A DNA stretch of 64,000 nt from Symbiodinium natans. Taxonomy: Eukaryota > Sar > Dinophyceae > Suessiales > Symbiodiniaceae. Of the stretch, positions 55,074-64,000 are shown piece after piece (position 1 is the stretch's first letter; the number at the start of each line of letters is the position of its first letter). The stretch is taken from positions 380,001-444,000 of the forward strand of contig CAJNDS010002219.1 of the NCBI GenBank assembly GCA_905221605.1, in the 5' to 3' direction. Both the position numbers and the translations under genes were made by a program. The notes beneath the pieces were generated by a model that was given only the letters and a program-made list of their open reading frames with translations, made no database searches and was not told the origin of the DNA.

Positions 55074-55526
55074 TTAGTTGCGAGTTTTGAGACGCTGAGC
55101 ATACTGCTCGAGTATACTAAGCCCAGCAAAACACTCAGAAACTCTGGCCCCTAAGGTCTGCCACTTGACTGCAAACACGAACTGTTCTGCCGGAACAGAG
55201 TGACTGCACACATGCAGCATCCACCTCCGATACCGTGCACGCGAAGCACGCTGCGGGAAAATCCTCGCCAGCATCGCTCCTTTCTCCATACGCAGGCTTC
55301 GTTGCTGTCCATGTGCGCCAGAAATCTGCATGAGGTTGACTATCGACGAAGCGGAAGCCACAGTCCAGACAACCTCTTGGAGGTCGCTTCCTGAGAGCCC
55401 CAAGCCAAGCTCAGGACAAACAGGGTCTGTAGTCACAGCGACATCTTCGTCTTCCCCGGATATTGTTACACTAGCCACTGAGCGCGCGCCATGAACTGCA
55501 AGAAGCTTAAGGGATAACAGCAGCAT
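55074..55526 (-). other. Weak open frame of 150 codons
   Basis: It lies in DNA free of telomeric repeat. The predicted N-terminus MLLLSLKLLAVHGARSVASV is mildly hydrophobic and could resemble a signal peptide. No domain or motif is recognised. A 74-codon minus frame at 55569-55793 lies just upstream. Both lengths can occur by chance here. Confidence 0.18.
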
Positions 55527-55867
55527 AAGAAAGGCGAAGCATGAATGTTCTCCCAGGATTCAGCCGAGCTAAAAAGTGACTGGCTTGACTAGGACTCCAT
55601 CCTTTTTGACCTTCCGGAACAGAAGAGTCTCCCGAGCCCGGGTGTTTGGATGCTCAGCCTCTTGTTCCGTTTTTCGGGCCTGGTCGTCCAGTCGTCTCCT
55701 GTGGAACCAATCTGGCAAATCCTGGACCATCAGCTGAGATGGAAACGGGCAGCAAGGCTGCATGCGTAGGCTAGGAAGGTCGAATTCAGCCACCTTTCAC
55801 GTTTTTGGCATGGACGTGCCAATGCTCAATGACTAGCCTACAACCGCTGCTAGGTTATATGAGGTAG

Positions 55868-56067
55868 GGCTTATATTCCTGGTACTGCGGACCGGAGGTC
55901 GTGAATCATATCAAGGTGAGACAAGACAGATTAGACTTGTACTAAGCAGGGCTTATATTCCTGGTATCCCCAAAGGACACCCCACATAAACACTCACCAA
56001 CATCAAAAAGGAACCCTAACTTCTATACACTTACCAATAACAGAAATGTAAGTCCTGCTTCATATAT
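55868..56067. mobile_element. Family F element and a solo family F left end
   Basis: The element at 55944-56067 starts AAGCAGGGCTTATATTCC and ends AATGTAAGTCCTGCTT; its interior matches the copy at 2249-2370. The first half of the same sequence, GGGCTTATATTCCTGGTA, also occurs alone at about 55866-55883, so a fragment lies beside the complete copy. Confidence 0.7.
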
Positions 56068-56217
56068 CATCCAGCTGACTGGATGCAGAAACCCCTAAAC
56101 CCTAAACCCTAAACCCAAAACCCCAAAAACACACATCCATGTGAAAGGCCAGCTCAACGAAAGCTCAAACTCTCAAAAGGCTTGGCAAGTCCCTGGCATG
56201 CGCTACACTGAGCAGCG

Positions 56218-56323
56218 GTCCCTAAACCCTAAACCCTACACCCTAAACCCTAAACCCTAAACCCTAAGCCCTAAACCCTAAACCCTCAACCCTAAACCCT
56301 ACCCTAAACCCTAAACCCTAAAT
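56218..56323 (-). repeat. CCCTAAA telomeric-type tract
   Basis: About 15 units with small variants. After it no telomeric tract occurs until about 58026. Confidence 0.93.
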
Positions 56324-56390
56324 TGGACATCTTTCTTAGAACGATCTATAAGGGGGGGCAAAGTTGGCTTGAGCACTACCCAGGGATCAA

Positions 56391-57473
56391 GTGAAAGTCC
56401 TTGAACATCTGGATCGTGGTATCCTGAGACGGGGATTTGCCTCTGAAGTGACATCTTTGGACTCCTCCTCAAGTCTGAAGATTTCAGCGTCTTCAGTCGA
56501 AAGGTTGTCTGTGTTGTCTGTACTGAGTGATGGAGACTGCCGCAAACGTTTCGACAGCATGCAGCAATCACGGCACTGGTGCAAGGTGCCCCTTGCCGCG
56601 CTGCTGCACTGGTGCGCGCAGTCCCCTGAAACAATCTGCAATCAATATGCCGCCGGGCAGTTCCTGCCCTTCTCTGTGCGCTGGCATCGCGGCACCGAGA
56701 GCGCAAAGAAACAAATAAGCAAACGTTACAAACGTACTCGATCAAAATAGAAGTTCGATCCAGTGGTGATCGAACGAAGAGGCCACTTGTTCTGTTGCTC
56801 ACCGGCACCTCGTCGCTCATTTTTGCCTCGAATGAGCTTTAGTAACCTTTTGGGACCACTCAACTGAGTAGCTACGGGCAGTTCCTCTGCATCATCATGT
56901 TGCCTTCTTGGGGGGGGAAGGGAGGGGGGGGGGGGGTACCCTGAAGATATAACGCTCCGTACTACGATTGTTACGCCGAAAAGGATTATGATGTAGCAGA
57001 AGCCCCCAATTGACACACATGCCCACCAGCGACTTGCGCATCCCCATGCCTTCTTGTTGTCGAGGTCTCGAGGACCCTAGCAAGCCAACGACCGCGGAGT
57101 GTATTGAATGCACCGACCAGCGAGACAAAATCAGCCCTTAACTCTACCACCATGCCAGGGGTTCAGGGAGAAGAAGAGGCAGAACAAATGTCCATCCATT
57201 CCACAAGCTTGGCATCAAACCCCATGCGGATCCGGGTGAAAGCAGCACTGCGATGGAAAAGAACACGGCGCTGTGCTGCCCTTGTTGGGGTCCCGCAATC
57301 CGAGGTAGCTTGAACACCGAGGCCGGCAAAAATATACGCACAACTGCCAGCACGAGCTTCTGAAGCTCACAGAGCACCATGCCGTATAAGATGCACCTCG
57401 TGCATTCCATTAGCATATCATACTTCTGATGCTTCCATCGAGCTAGAGCTGCAGGTATGCAGAAGGGCTTCAA
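56391..57473. other. Tract-free DNA with weak open frames
   Basis: Plus frame 56391-56750 (119 codons, Ser-rich then basic) and minus frames 56726-57016 (96) and 57144-57473 (109, with hydrophobic segments) overlap or oppose each other. None is recognised. A G-rich run with interruptions is at 56910-56936. This and 57.5-58.0 kb are the least repetitive parts of the window and the likeliest places for an unrecognised exon. Confidence 0.2.
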
Positions 57474-57625
57474 AGTTGCCCCAAAAAGCGCTCACGCAGA
57501 GCTCAAGAGACTGCCATCCGTCCATACTTGTCTTGGTTAAGCCTACACGGCAGCTGCCGACTACAGCAAAAGACTGAACAGGCAAAGCGTTGTGACGGAC
57601 TGGCTATCACAGTGAATTTTGTTTC

Positions 57626-58027
57626 TTGGTCGCCAGTTTAAACATCAAGTCTCGCATGCAGGTCCTTTGGGCCAAAAGCCCGTCGAGGCACATGGTGGAC
57701 AAATGCTCGTTCAAATTCTGCCACATTGCCGCAGGACGCAACAAAAGCCAGGCGCTCTCACTAAAAGCTGAGCGACCCGCAACCCTTTTCTTGATGCTTC
57801 CCCCTGTAGAATCCCCGAGGCTAGAATGGCCCTTAAAAAAAAAAGTCAGGGAAGGTTTTGGTGGGGGCTTCGAACACCATCATGAGAGCGACCGGTCTAA
57901 AGCCCTCAGCCGGAATCTCTGCGTGTCCGCCCGGATCGCGGGTCCAAACCTGCACAGGGCTCCACCCCGTCGAGCAAACTTGCGTTTTGGGTTTCTGGGG
58001 GGGCTCTTTCGTAGACGTAGTCTGTAG
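57626..58027 (+). other. Weak open frame of 133 codons
   Basis: Basic, Arg/Lys-rich predicted peptide with no recognised motif. The frame ends just where telomeric units start (58026). Coding status unsupported. Confidence 0.15.
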
Positions 58028-58448
58028 GGTTTAGGGTCTAGGGTCTAAGGCGTAAAGCTTCGTTAGGAGGTCATTGCATGTCCACAGACAAAAGTGGGCC
58101 CATAAGAAGCAAGGCCAAACCCCTCGTATCTTTGGTATCTCTCGCTCCGGGGATGAGACTTTGACACTGAGCCATCGGGCGCATGAGAAACATCCCACAG
58201 GGTCTGGATACAGTTCGAGGTTTTAGGGTTTAGGGTTTGGGTTTAGGGTTGAGGGTGAAGACTCACCACGGATGCCACTGAGGAGTGCGCCCATCACAAC
58301 ATTCACCAGTGGCAAGTGCCCTCGTCGAAGAAAGCCCGCCTGGCAAGTCGCACCAGCATGAGAACACTCCCGCAGGAACCGTGCTCAGCCCAAACTTGGT
58401 TCCCTGATCTTCCAGATCCTCCCCAACCCCCAGATTGAAACAGAAGGA

Positions 58449-58800
58449 AGAAACCCTAAACCCTAAAACCCTAAAACCCCTAAAACCCCTAAACCCTAAA
58501 ACCCTAAACCCCAAACCCTAAAGCCCCTAAAACCCTAAACCCTAAATCCGGATCTTCCCTACAGTGCCGACAGTCGAATCCCAGGGCCTAAGATGGGCTC
58601 GGCAGCCGGTGTCCTCACCGTCTGACCTTTCGGTTTGTCAGCATAGGGTTTTAGGGTTTAGGGTTTAGGGTTTAGGGTTTAGGGTTTAGGGTTTAGGGTT
58701 TAGGGTTAGGGTTTCAGGGTTTAGGGTTTAGGGTTTAGGGTTAGGGTTTAGGGTTGAAAGGGCTCAGGGTTCAAGGGTTTAGGGTTTTGGGTTTAGGGTT
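58449..58800. repeat. Opposed telomeric tracts with octamer variants
   Basis: C-strand 58449-58548 is rich in CCCTAAAA and CCCCTAAAA. G-strand 58641-58800 is canonical, with two TTAGGG shorts and diverged units at the end. Confidence 0.88.
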
Positions 58801-59138
58801 CCCATGAGAGTCCTAATCATCAATTACTGTGACATTCTCAGTGGCTATCTCTGCGACTCGTCATCCTAACATGTCGAACTGTGTGCTCCAGCCTCTCTTC
58901 GGCACTGTATTCGTCCTCGCTGGTGATGAAGGCAGACATTGCTACGAACCTGGCGGCAAAACCCTAAACCCTAAACCCTAAACCTAAACCCTAAACCCTA
59001 AACCGGTTTCAGCTCTTGCACACGTGAGCCTCAGCAAAAGGTGGCCCTCGCCCAGTGCACAACGTGCCTCCGGCTGCGGTACAGCACTTCGGAACCTGTC
59101 CTCGGCAGAAGCAGAAAAGCAATGTCTGGACGTCATGG

Positions 59139-59239
59139 GGGTGGCTGTCAAAATTATGATCCCTTTTGGGGTACCCTAAATATTGGGTGCCGTATTATAA
59201 TAGGGATACAAAAAAAGACCATAATTTTGACAACCACCC
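59139..59239. mobile_element. Family B MITE-like element
   Basis: GGGTGGCTGTCAAAATTATG and ATAATTTTGACAACCACCC ends. The interior GTACCCTAAATATTGGGTGCC resembles the copies at 24418 and 29715. Confidence 0.82.
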
Positions 59240-59339
59240 ATAGAACTTCAAGGGTTTGCGAGAGCTGCTCCGGCATCAAGCCCCGAGTGTATGACCACAT
59301 CCGATTCAGCAAAATCGAAGTTCGCCAGTTCCGACAGCC

Positions 59340-59655
59340 CTAAAACCTAAACTACGAAACCCTAAACCCTGAACCCTAAACCCTAAACCCTAAACCTTTC
59401 TGCACCCAAAGAGCAGCTCAACATCGGCTATCCAGACCGCCGAGTCGTCTCGGGAGGTTGTTCGGCTGGCCCTGGCACACATTGCGACATTAGCTGCACA
59501 ATATTAGGGTTTAGGGTTTAGGGTTTAGGGTTTAGGGTTTCGGGTTTCGGGTTTCGGGTTTAGGGTTTAGGGTGTAGGGTTTAGGGTTTAGGGATTAGGG
59601 TTTAGGGTTTAGTGCTTAGGGTTGAGGGTTTAGGGTTTAGGGTTCAGGGTTAGCA
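59340..59655. repeat. Opposed telomeric tracts
   Basis: CCCTAAA at 59340-59397 and TTTAGGG at 59504-59655, the latter with three TTTCGGG units in series. Confidence 0.88.
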
Positions 59656-60135
59656 GACTTAGAGATCAGAAAGCTTCCTGGTGAAGGTGAAAGCACCTGC
59701 ATTCCTCAGCGGGTGAATCAAGGGATCCCCGAATATCACTGTGACACCATGTGTGAGTGACTTCCAGCTGGGCCAGCCTATCATCTGCTCTGGTCTCCTC
59801 ACTTGACAAACCTTGGTTGTAGAACTCTGCACGGAACGCCACGATGCTATGAGCTACGTGCCGCGCGGAAGATGCAACCACTACACGTTGCATGAGGTAG
59901 GACAGCTACTGGCAACTACTTGAACACAAAATCTTTTGGATTTAGGCCCACCGATCTGGTAAGTCTGACTTCCAAGGAGCTTCTTTGGCTCGACACCTTG
60001 ATTGCCTGAAGGCAGGGAGGGGCCCGAGGTTTGCACAACCTTAGAGTCAGGAGAGCAGCTGTCGTTGCCCTTGCTGTGCTGTCGCACTGCAATGTGCGAT
60101 GGAAACGCTTGACATCTAACTGGATGTTTCAACTT

Positions 60136-60254
60136 GGGATGCTCCCCTTATACTAGCCGTCCTTCATAGGGATGATAATAGGGTTAGTATAATGCCTCGT
60201 AAGCCTACAAACCCTAAACCCTAAACCCTAAACCTTAGTAGAAGGGGAACATCC
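60136..60254. mobile_element. Family A element interrupted by a CCCTAAA tract
   Basis: GGGATGCTCCCCTTATACTA and CCGTCCTTCATAGGGAT at the left, then TTAGTAGAAGGGGAACATCC at the right. About 26 bp of CCCTAAA repeat (60209-60234) lies between the interior and the right arm, where other family A copies have none. Confidence 0.65.
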
Positions 60255-60356
60255 GAAGCTTCAGCTGCCATTTGCTGCAAAGCATCTCCTTGCTGCTTTC
60301 CATCTTCGGCACAGGGAGGTCAAGGCAGCAGCAAGATCCAACGCACCTGAAGGGCC

Positions 60357-60445
60357 ACCCTAAACCCGAAACCCTAAACCCAAACCCAAACCCTAAACCC
60401 TAAACCCAAACCCTAAACCCCAAACCCCAAACCCTAAACCCTCAA
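60357..60445 (-). repeat. CCCTAAA/CCCAAA tract
   Basis: About 13 units, several shortened to CCCAAA. Confidence 0.88.
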
Positions 60446-60559
60446 ATGTCTCAGGTCCTGACAGGCACCGTCCATCCAGAAATACCATCTTGGCCAGTTC
60501 CAATCTACACAAGCCCCCGAATCTCCCTGGGGCCATCTGCGGACCAACGTCAACCATGA

Positions 60560-60752
60560 ACGGGGTTTTGGGTTTCGGATCTAGGGGTTTATGGTTTAAG
60601 GTTTGGGGTTTGGGGTTTGGGGCTTGGGGTTTGGGGTTTGGGGTTTGGGGTTTGGGGTTTGGGGTTTGGGGTTTGGGTTTGGGGTTTGGGTATTGGGGTT
60701 TGGGGTGTGGGGTTTGGGGTTTGGAGTTTGGGGTTTGGGGTTAAGGGCTTGG
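60560..60752 (+). repeat. TTTGGGG variant array, the last tract of the window
   Basis: After a diverged start, about 18 consecutive GGGGTTT units at 60600-60740. An A-to-G change has spread through the array. No telomeric tract follows in the remaining 3.2 kb. Confidence 0.95.
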
Positions 60753-60980
60753 GCGCCACTCTTCAGGGCCTATGATTTTAGGTTTCAGGGTCCATTTCTT
60801 GGGTCGCTGTTGTAGTAGTAGGCTCACTGACGTGAAAAGCGAAACTAAACGCGGCCGGTCTGTACCGGTCCATATTGAATCTTGGCGAAAATTCGTTGAG
60901 CTGGATAGAACGACATCCACCAAACTGGACTAAACTTCCGTAGCCGAGCAGATGCTGATTCGTGCAAAAACGCTTCTGTC

Positions 60981-61322
60981 ATGACCCGTTCTGGAAAGTA
61001 CTTCAGCTATGCTGACATGACACGACAGCCAAACGTTCCCGTGCCTGGTCGCAATATTTTCGGCTACAGCATAGTTTTGGACAGAGCGGCAGCAAGAAGT
61101 GCAAGTGGTGTCCTTTTGCACATGCCACACTCAAGCGAAACGGCTGCGCAGCGCATTGCAGCACTTCAAGTCGCAGCACCGAGAAGAAGGTGCCTCCGCG
61201 CATTTTGCCGCTCAGCATTGGAGAACATAAGCGCGCAGCCGCAAGACATTTGCTTTAAACAACTAACGTTTGGCTTGTTAGGATACAACACGTCTTCTTT
61301 GTCAAAAAAATCAAAAACCTAG
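60981..61322 (+). other. Weak open frame of 113 codons
   Basis: It lies in the tract-free right end. It is mixed-composition, Ser/Ala/Arg-containing, without a recognised domain, ending in a Lys/Ser-rich tail. A shorter minus frame opposes it. Possible exon, unsupported. Confidence 0.2.
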
Positions 61323-62270
61323 GCTCGTTCGGTTTGATGCAGAATCCCCCTATTACTCACCTCCGGGAGAGAAGCAGGCAGCAAACCCCTCAGACTACCG
61401 ACGGTCTTCCCTGCGCACAAGTTAACCGCTTTCCCCGGCCTCGCTTCTCACTGTGAGCCACCCAGTGAGCACAGATCCCTGTCAGCTCTGTGACAAAACT
61501 GCTGCTCACCACGTGCCCCAAGGAGGAGCACAAGGGTGTAGCAACAGCCGGCCGCCAAGGAGAAGCTGCAGTAACAGCCCCTGCCAGCAGGTCGAACCAC
61601 CCAGCAGGAAGCAGGCCACAAACGCGATGGACTTCACTACCCCAAACCCACTCGTGGGATGTGCAAATGGTGAGTACACCAGAATTTTTTTTTGAACCGT
61701 CGCCTCTTTACTACATCAGCAGCGCAGTAGGCCGTCCTTGTGGGTCTCAACACTAGAGGTGAGACAGTCGCAGGCGCGAAAACCGAAACAAGCACACACC
61801 AAAAACACCACCAAACACAACCACAAAAACCCGCAGCAACCCGCCAAAACCAAAAGCGCCAAACGTCAAACTGTACAAGCCAGCGAGTGAAAAAGAAGTC
61901 GTGACTACAAAGAAGCAACCGCAAGCGCAGAGGCCCTTATTGCAAGACAACTTAACACACGGCCAGCATGGTGAGACCAATGCAAACAAGAACCTACCTG
62001 CACCAATCGCTTAGTGTGCTTGCAACTTTCTTGCCAACCACAATGGAGTCCTGAGTGCTATTGCTACGGCCCTGGCGCTTGCTCGACGAGAACTCCTAAC
62101 CCACGGTTTGTACACACGACAACGCCTTTTTCCCGCCCGAGCGCCAGTATCCTATCAAGGCAATGTCAAGGGGCAGGGTTCAAATGGCCCATTTTTGGGC
62201 GCAGCAGCAGGAGCCAAATGTCAGCCGAGCAGGCAATCGCCGTGCAGATGAAGCAAACATTGAGCACCAT
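61323..62270. other. Tract-free DNA, no gene recognised
   Basis: Nothing assignable. An A/C-rich stretch at 61780-61930 produces Val/Phe/Cys-rich minus frames. Overlapping frames on both strands are all under 100 codons. Confidence 0.35.
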
Positions 62271-62415
62271 GTCAGTTTGAGAGGCCTACTCACTGCTGGG
62301 CCTTCCGGAGAAGTTTTAGGCAGAGTTTGAGAGGCCTAATCACTCTGAGCCGCAGGGTGCCGGGGAATTGGGTTCCCTGCCAGCTGCGGCTGAGCACCCG
62401 CCGCAGGATCGACAT

Positions 62416-63055
62416 CTGCAGTGCGCTGGGGAGCTGGACGCCCCTCAAGCTTTGGTTGAAATCGCCAGCTCTGGGTTGAAGTTTGTCCGAAGCCCAAGGA
62501 ATAGAGCTTGGAGAATGGCCTTGCCTGAAAGTTTGAAGTTCTTCAGCAGACATGATTTTGGCTAGTGCTGGGCGAATGTGGCCTCGCCCGTCAGCTTGCA
62601 GTCCTCAAGCTTCTGTTTCTTTCGAGCAGTGCTTGAAGAATGTGGCCTTGCATGGCAATTTGCAATCTTGAGCTTCCGCGCCTTGTGTCAACCAGAGCTT
62701 TAAGAAGGTGGCTTTGCCTGGCAGTTCGCAGTTCCTGAGCTTCGGATTCGTTCGACTAGAGCATAAAAATGTGGCTCTGCCCGGCAATTTGCATCAGTTT
62801 GAAAGGTCTACCCACTGCTTTTCTGCTTGCCACAGCGCAGGAGGGCGATAGATTGAATGTGGTCTTGCTTGGCAGTGTGCAGTCCTTGGCCTTTCGGAGT
62901 TAGTTTCAAGAAGAACGTCCAGTTGCAAGACTCCCCGAAGCTCGAGGGCTGCAAACTGCCAGGCGGAGCTACATTTTTTCAAACTCTGATTGAAAGCGCT
63001 TCTGTCATCCGAAGCGCAAGGATTGCAGACTGCCAGGCAAGGCCACTTTCATGAA
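62416..63055. pseudogene. Decayed leucine-rich-repeat coding units, orientation scrambled
   Basis: LRR-like pieces are readable in fragments. Minus strand 62416-62463 gives DFNQSLRGVQLPSALQ. Plus strand 62512-62562 gives RMALPESLKFFSRHDFG, and 62695-62803 gives VALPGSSQFLSFG and NVALPGNL. Minus strand 62930-63055 gives VALPGSLQSLRFG and, after a frameshift, FNQSLKK. The spacing of about 65-70 bp fits a 22-24-residue LRR. Stops and frameshifts separate almost every unit, and the reading strand changes at least twice, so it is not expressible as one protein. AGTTTGAGAGGCCTACTCAC-type segments recur at 62274, 62322 and 62795. The link to Symbiodiniaceae LRR proteins is from memory. Confidence 0.6.
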
Positions 63056-63059
63056 GCCT

Positions 63060-63860
63060 AAAAATTCTCCAGAAGGCCCAGAAGTGATCAAGCCCTGCAA
63101 ACGGCTGCATATGAGAAACTGCTGCTTCGACCTATCCCAGCAGAAGTGACTCGGCCGAACACCTTGCTGTGGGTCCCGCATTAGGTGAAGTCACGGGTAA
63201 ACCTGCTTGAAGGTGCTCTCAAAAAATCGGCCGCGCAGCGGGGCTCCGAGTTCTGAGGCCCCTTGACTCTCACACTTGACGCGAGGTTGGCTGCAGACCG
63301 TTAAGCAGCCTTGTGGGCCTTAAACTGCACTCAAGCCGAAGGCTCCCGGTACCTGGGAAGCACACTGCCCAAGTGCCAGCCAGCAGCCTTTGGGGCTGAC
63401 CTGCCTAGATGGCTCCATCGGTTGTTGTCCGGCAGCCACAGGTTGGAGCAAACCCGGCAAATGGTTTGGCCGGAGAGCTAGACCGAGGCTTCCTACAGTG
63501 CCCGCTGTGTGGGGACTGTCTCTACGGACGCGTTGAGCAGTTTAGGTGACGGAGGTTCCTTGCCTTACGGCCTAACCATACTTTCGCTTAATGTCTGTAC
63601 CAGACGTGGCGCAGCATTGCTTTGGGTGACGGGCTGCTGAGTACAATGCACACAGAGTGCCAGAAAAGGAGCCCCCTTCCCCCGACGAGCGGGGGCAGAC
63701 AAGGGGCTGGTGTGGCTGCACTATGCTGCAGTCTGCGCTGTGTGAGTCCGGGCGTCCTCACGAAGCTATGGCCATAGAGCAGGCCTGGAGCGCTGCTTGC
63801 AAGAGGCCATATTGTTACAGCTCCGCGCAGCGGCCGATTTTTGAGACGGCGCAAGGCTCC
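63060..63860. other. Spacer with a diverged inverted repeat
   Basis: A GCGGCCGATTTTT-type motif occurs in opposite orientations at about 63220-63248 and 63821-63848. Overlapping frames (127 codons minus, 87 plus, at 63.6-63.97 kb) are not recognised. Confidence 0.35.
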
Positions 63861-63884
63861 AGTTGGAGGACTCCCAGAGCTTCG

Positions 63885-64000
63885 CGAAAGTGGCCTTTGC
63901 CTGGCAGCTTGCAGTTCTGAGCTTCGGATGGTGTTTGAACCTTCTTTTGGCGAATGTTTTGGGCTTCTCAAATTGTTGCCTCAACCTTCTCTGCAGACGT
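63885..64000 (+). pseudogene. Further LRR-like unit, frameshifted, cut by window end
   Basis: GTGGCCTTTGCCTGGCAGC then TTGCAGTTCTGAGCTTCGG reads VALPGSLQ-x-LSFG if a one-base shift is allowed. It is followed by a Leu/Asn-rich stretch that could be a second unit. Same orientation as the 62.5-62.8 kb units. More repeats may lie beyond the window. Confidence 0.45.

Noticed and set aside
60925-60960. Dinoflagellate spliced-leader relic (CCGTAGCC at about 60938)
   Set aside because: Only about eight bases match the leader start; the following bases diverge at once.

Overview
This looks like nuclear DNA of a eukaryote with a plant/alveolate-type telomere repeat (TTTAGGG), most likely a dinoflagellate. 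The heptamer alone only narrows it to plants, green algae and several alveolate lineages. The more specific clue is at 62.4-63.1 kb and 63.9 kb: decayed leucine-rich-repeat coding units with the signatures FNQSL and VALPGSLQ-x-L-x-FG, which I recognise from memory as the repeat type abundant in Symbiodiniaceae-like dinoflagellate genomes. No sequence search was possible, so this is a moderate-confidence inference. No rRNA, tRNA, spliced leader or complete protein gene was recognised.

Layout. From 1 to about 60.75 kb the window is a mosaic of roughly 140 short TTTAGGG/CCCTAAA tracts (20-450 bp) in both orientations, separated by spacers of about 100-500 bp. Many spacers hold short non-coding terminal-inverted-repeat (MITE-like) elements. 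I separated at least eleven families, here called A-K; four of them (A-D) recur four or more times. Several elements have a telomeric tract inside them, and four tracts are bracketed by 13-18 bp direct repeats. Other spacers hold microsatellites (CT, GA, TA, CTCA, CG), G or C homopolymers (one is 57 G), AT-rich islands and short satellites.

Exceptions to the mosaic: 6.85-9.18 kb (CT/CTCA repeats, C-rich DNA, a hairpin tandem repeat and an AT-rich cluster of inverted repeats); 42.1-46.9 kb (GGCCAG-rich DNA, about 2 kb of nested AT/GC palindromes, a 340-bp inverted-repeat structure, a 31-bp and an 88-bp satellite, and a 100-N assembly gap); 55.1-58.0 kb (mostly ordinary-looking DNA); and 60.75-64.0 kb (no telomeric tract, LRR relics).

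Genes. Open frames up to about 150-180 codons are expected by chance in 64 kb of this composition. The longest, at 7.0-7.7 kb, lies in CT repeats that cannot encode stops. Frames ending in GLGFRV or beginning with NPKP are just translated telomeric repeat. I therefore call no intact gene. The LRR remnant is annotated as a pseudogene, and a few frames in tract-free DNA are listed only as weak candidates. The window is best read as a gene-poor, repeat-driven region whose interest lies in how telomere-like tracts, MITEs and palindromes spread and interact.
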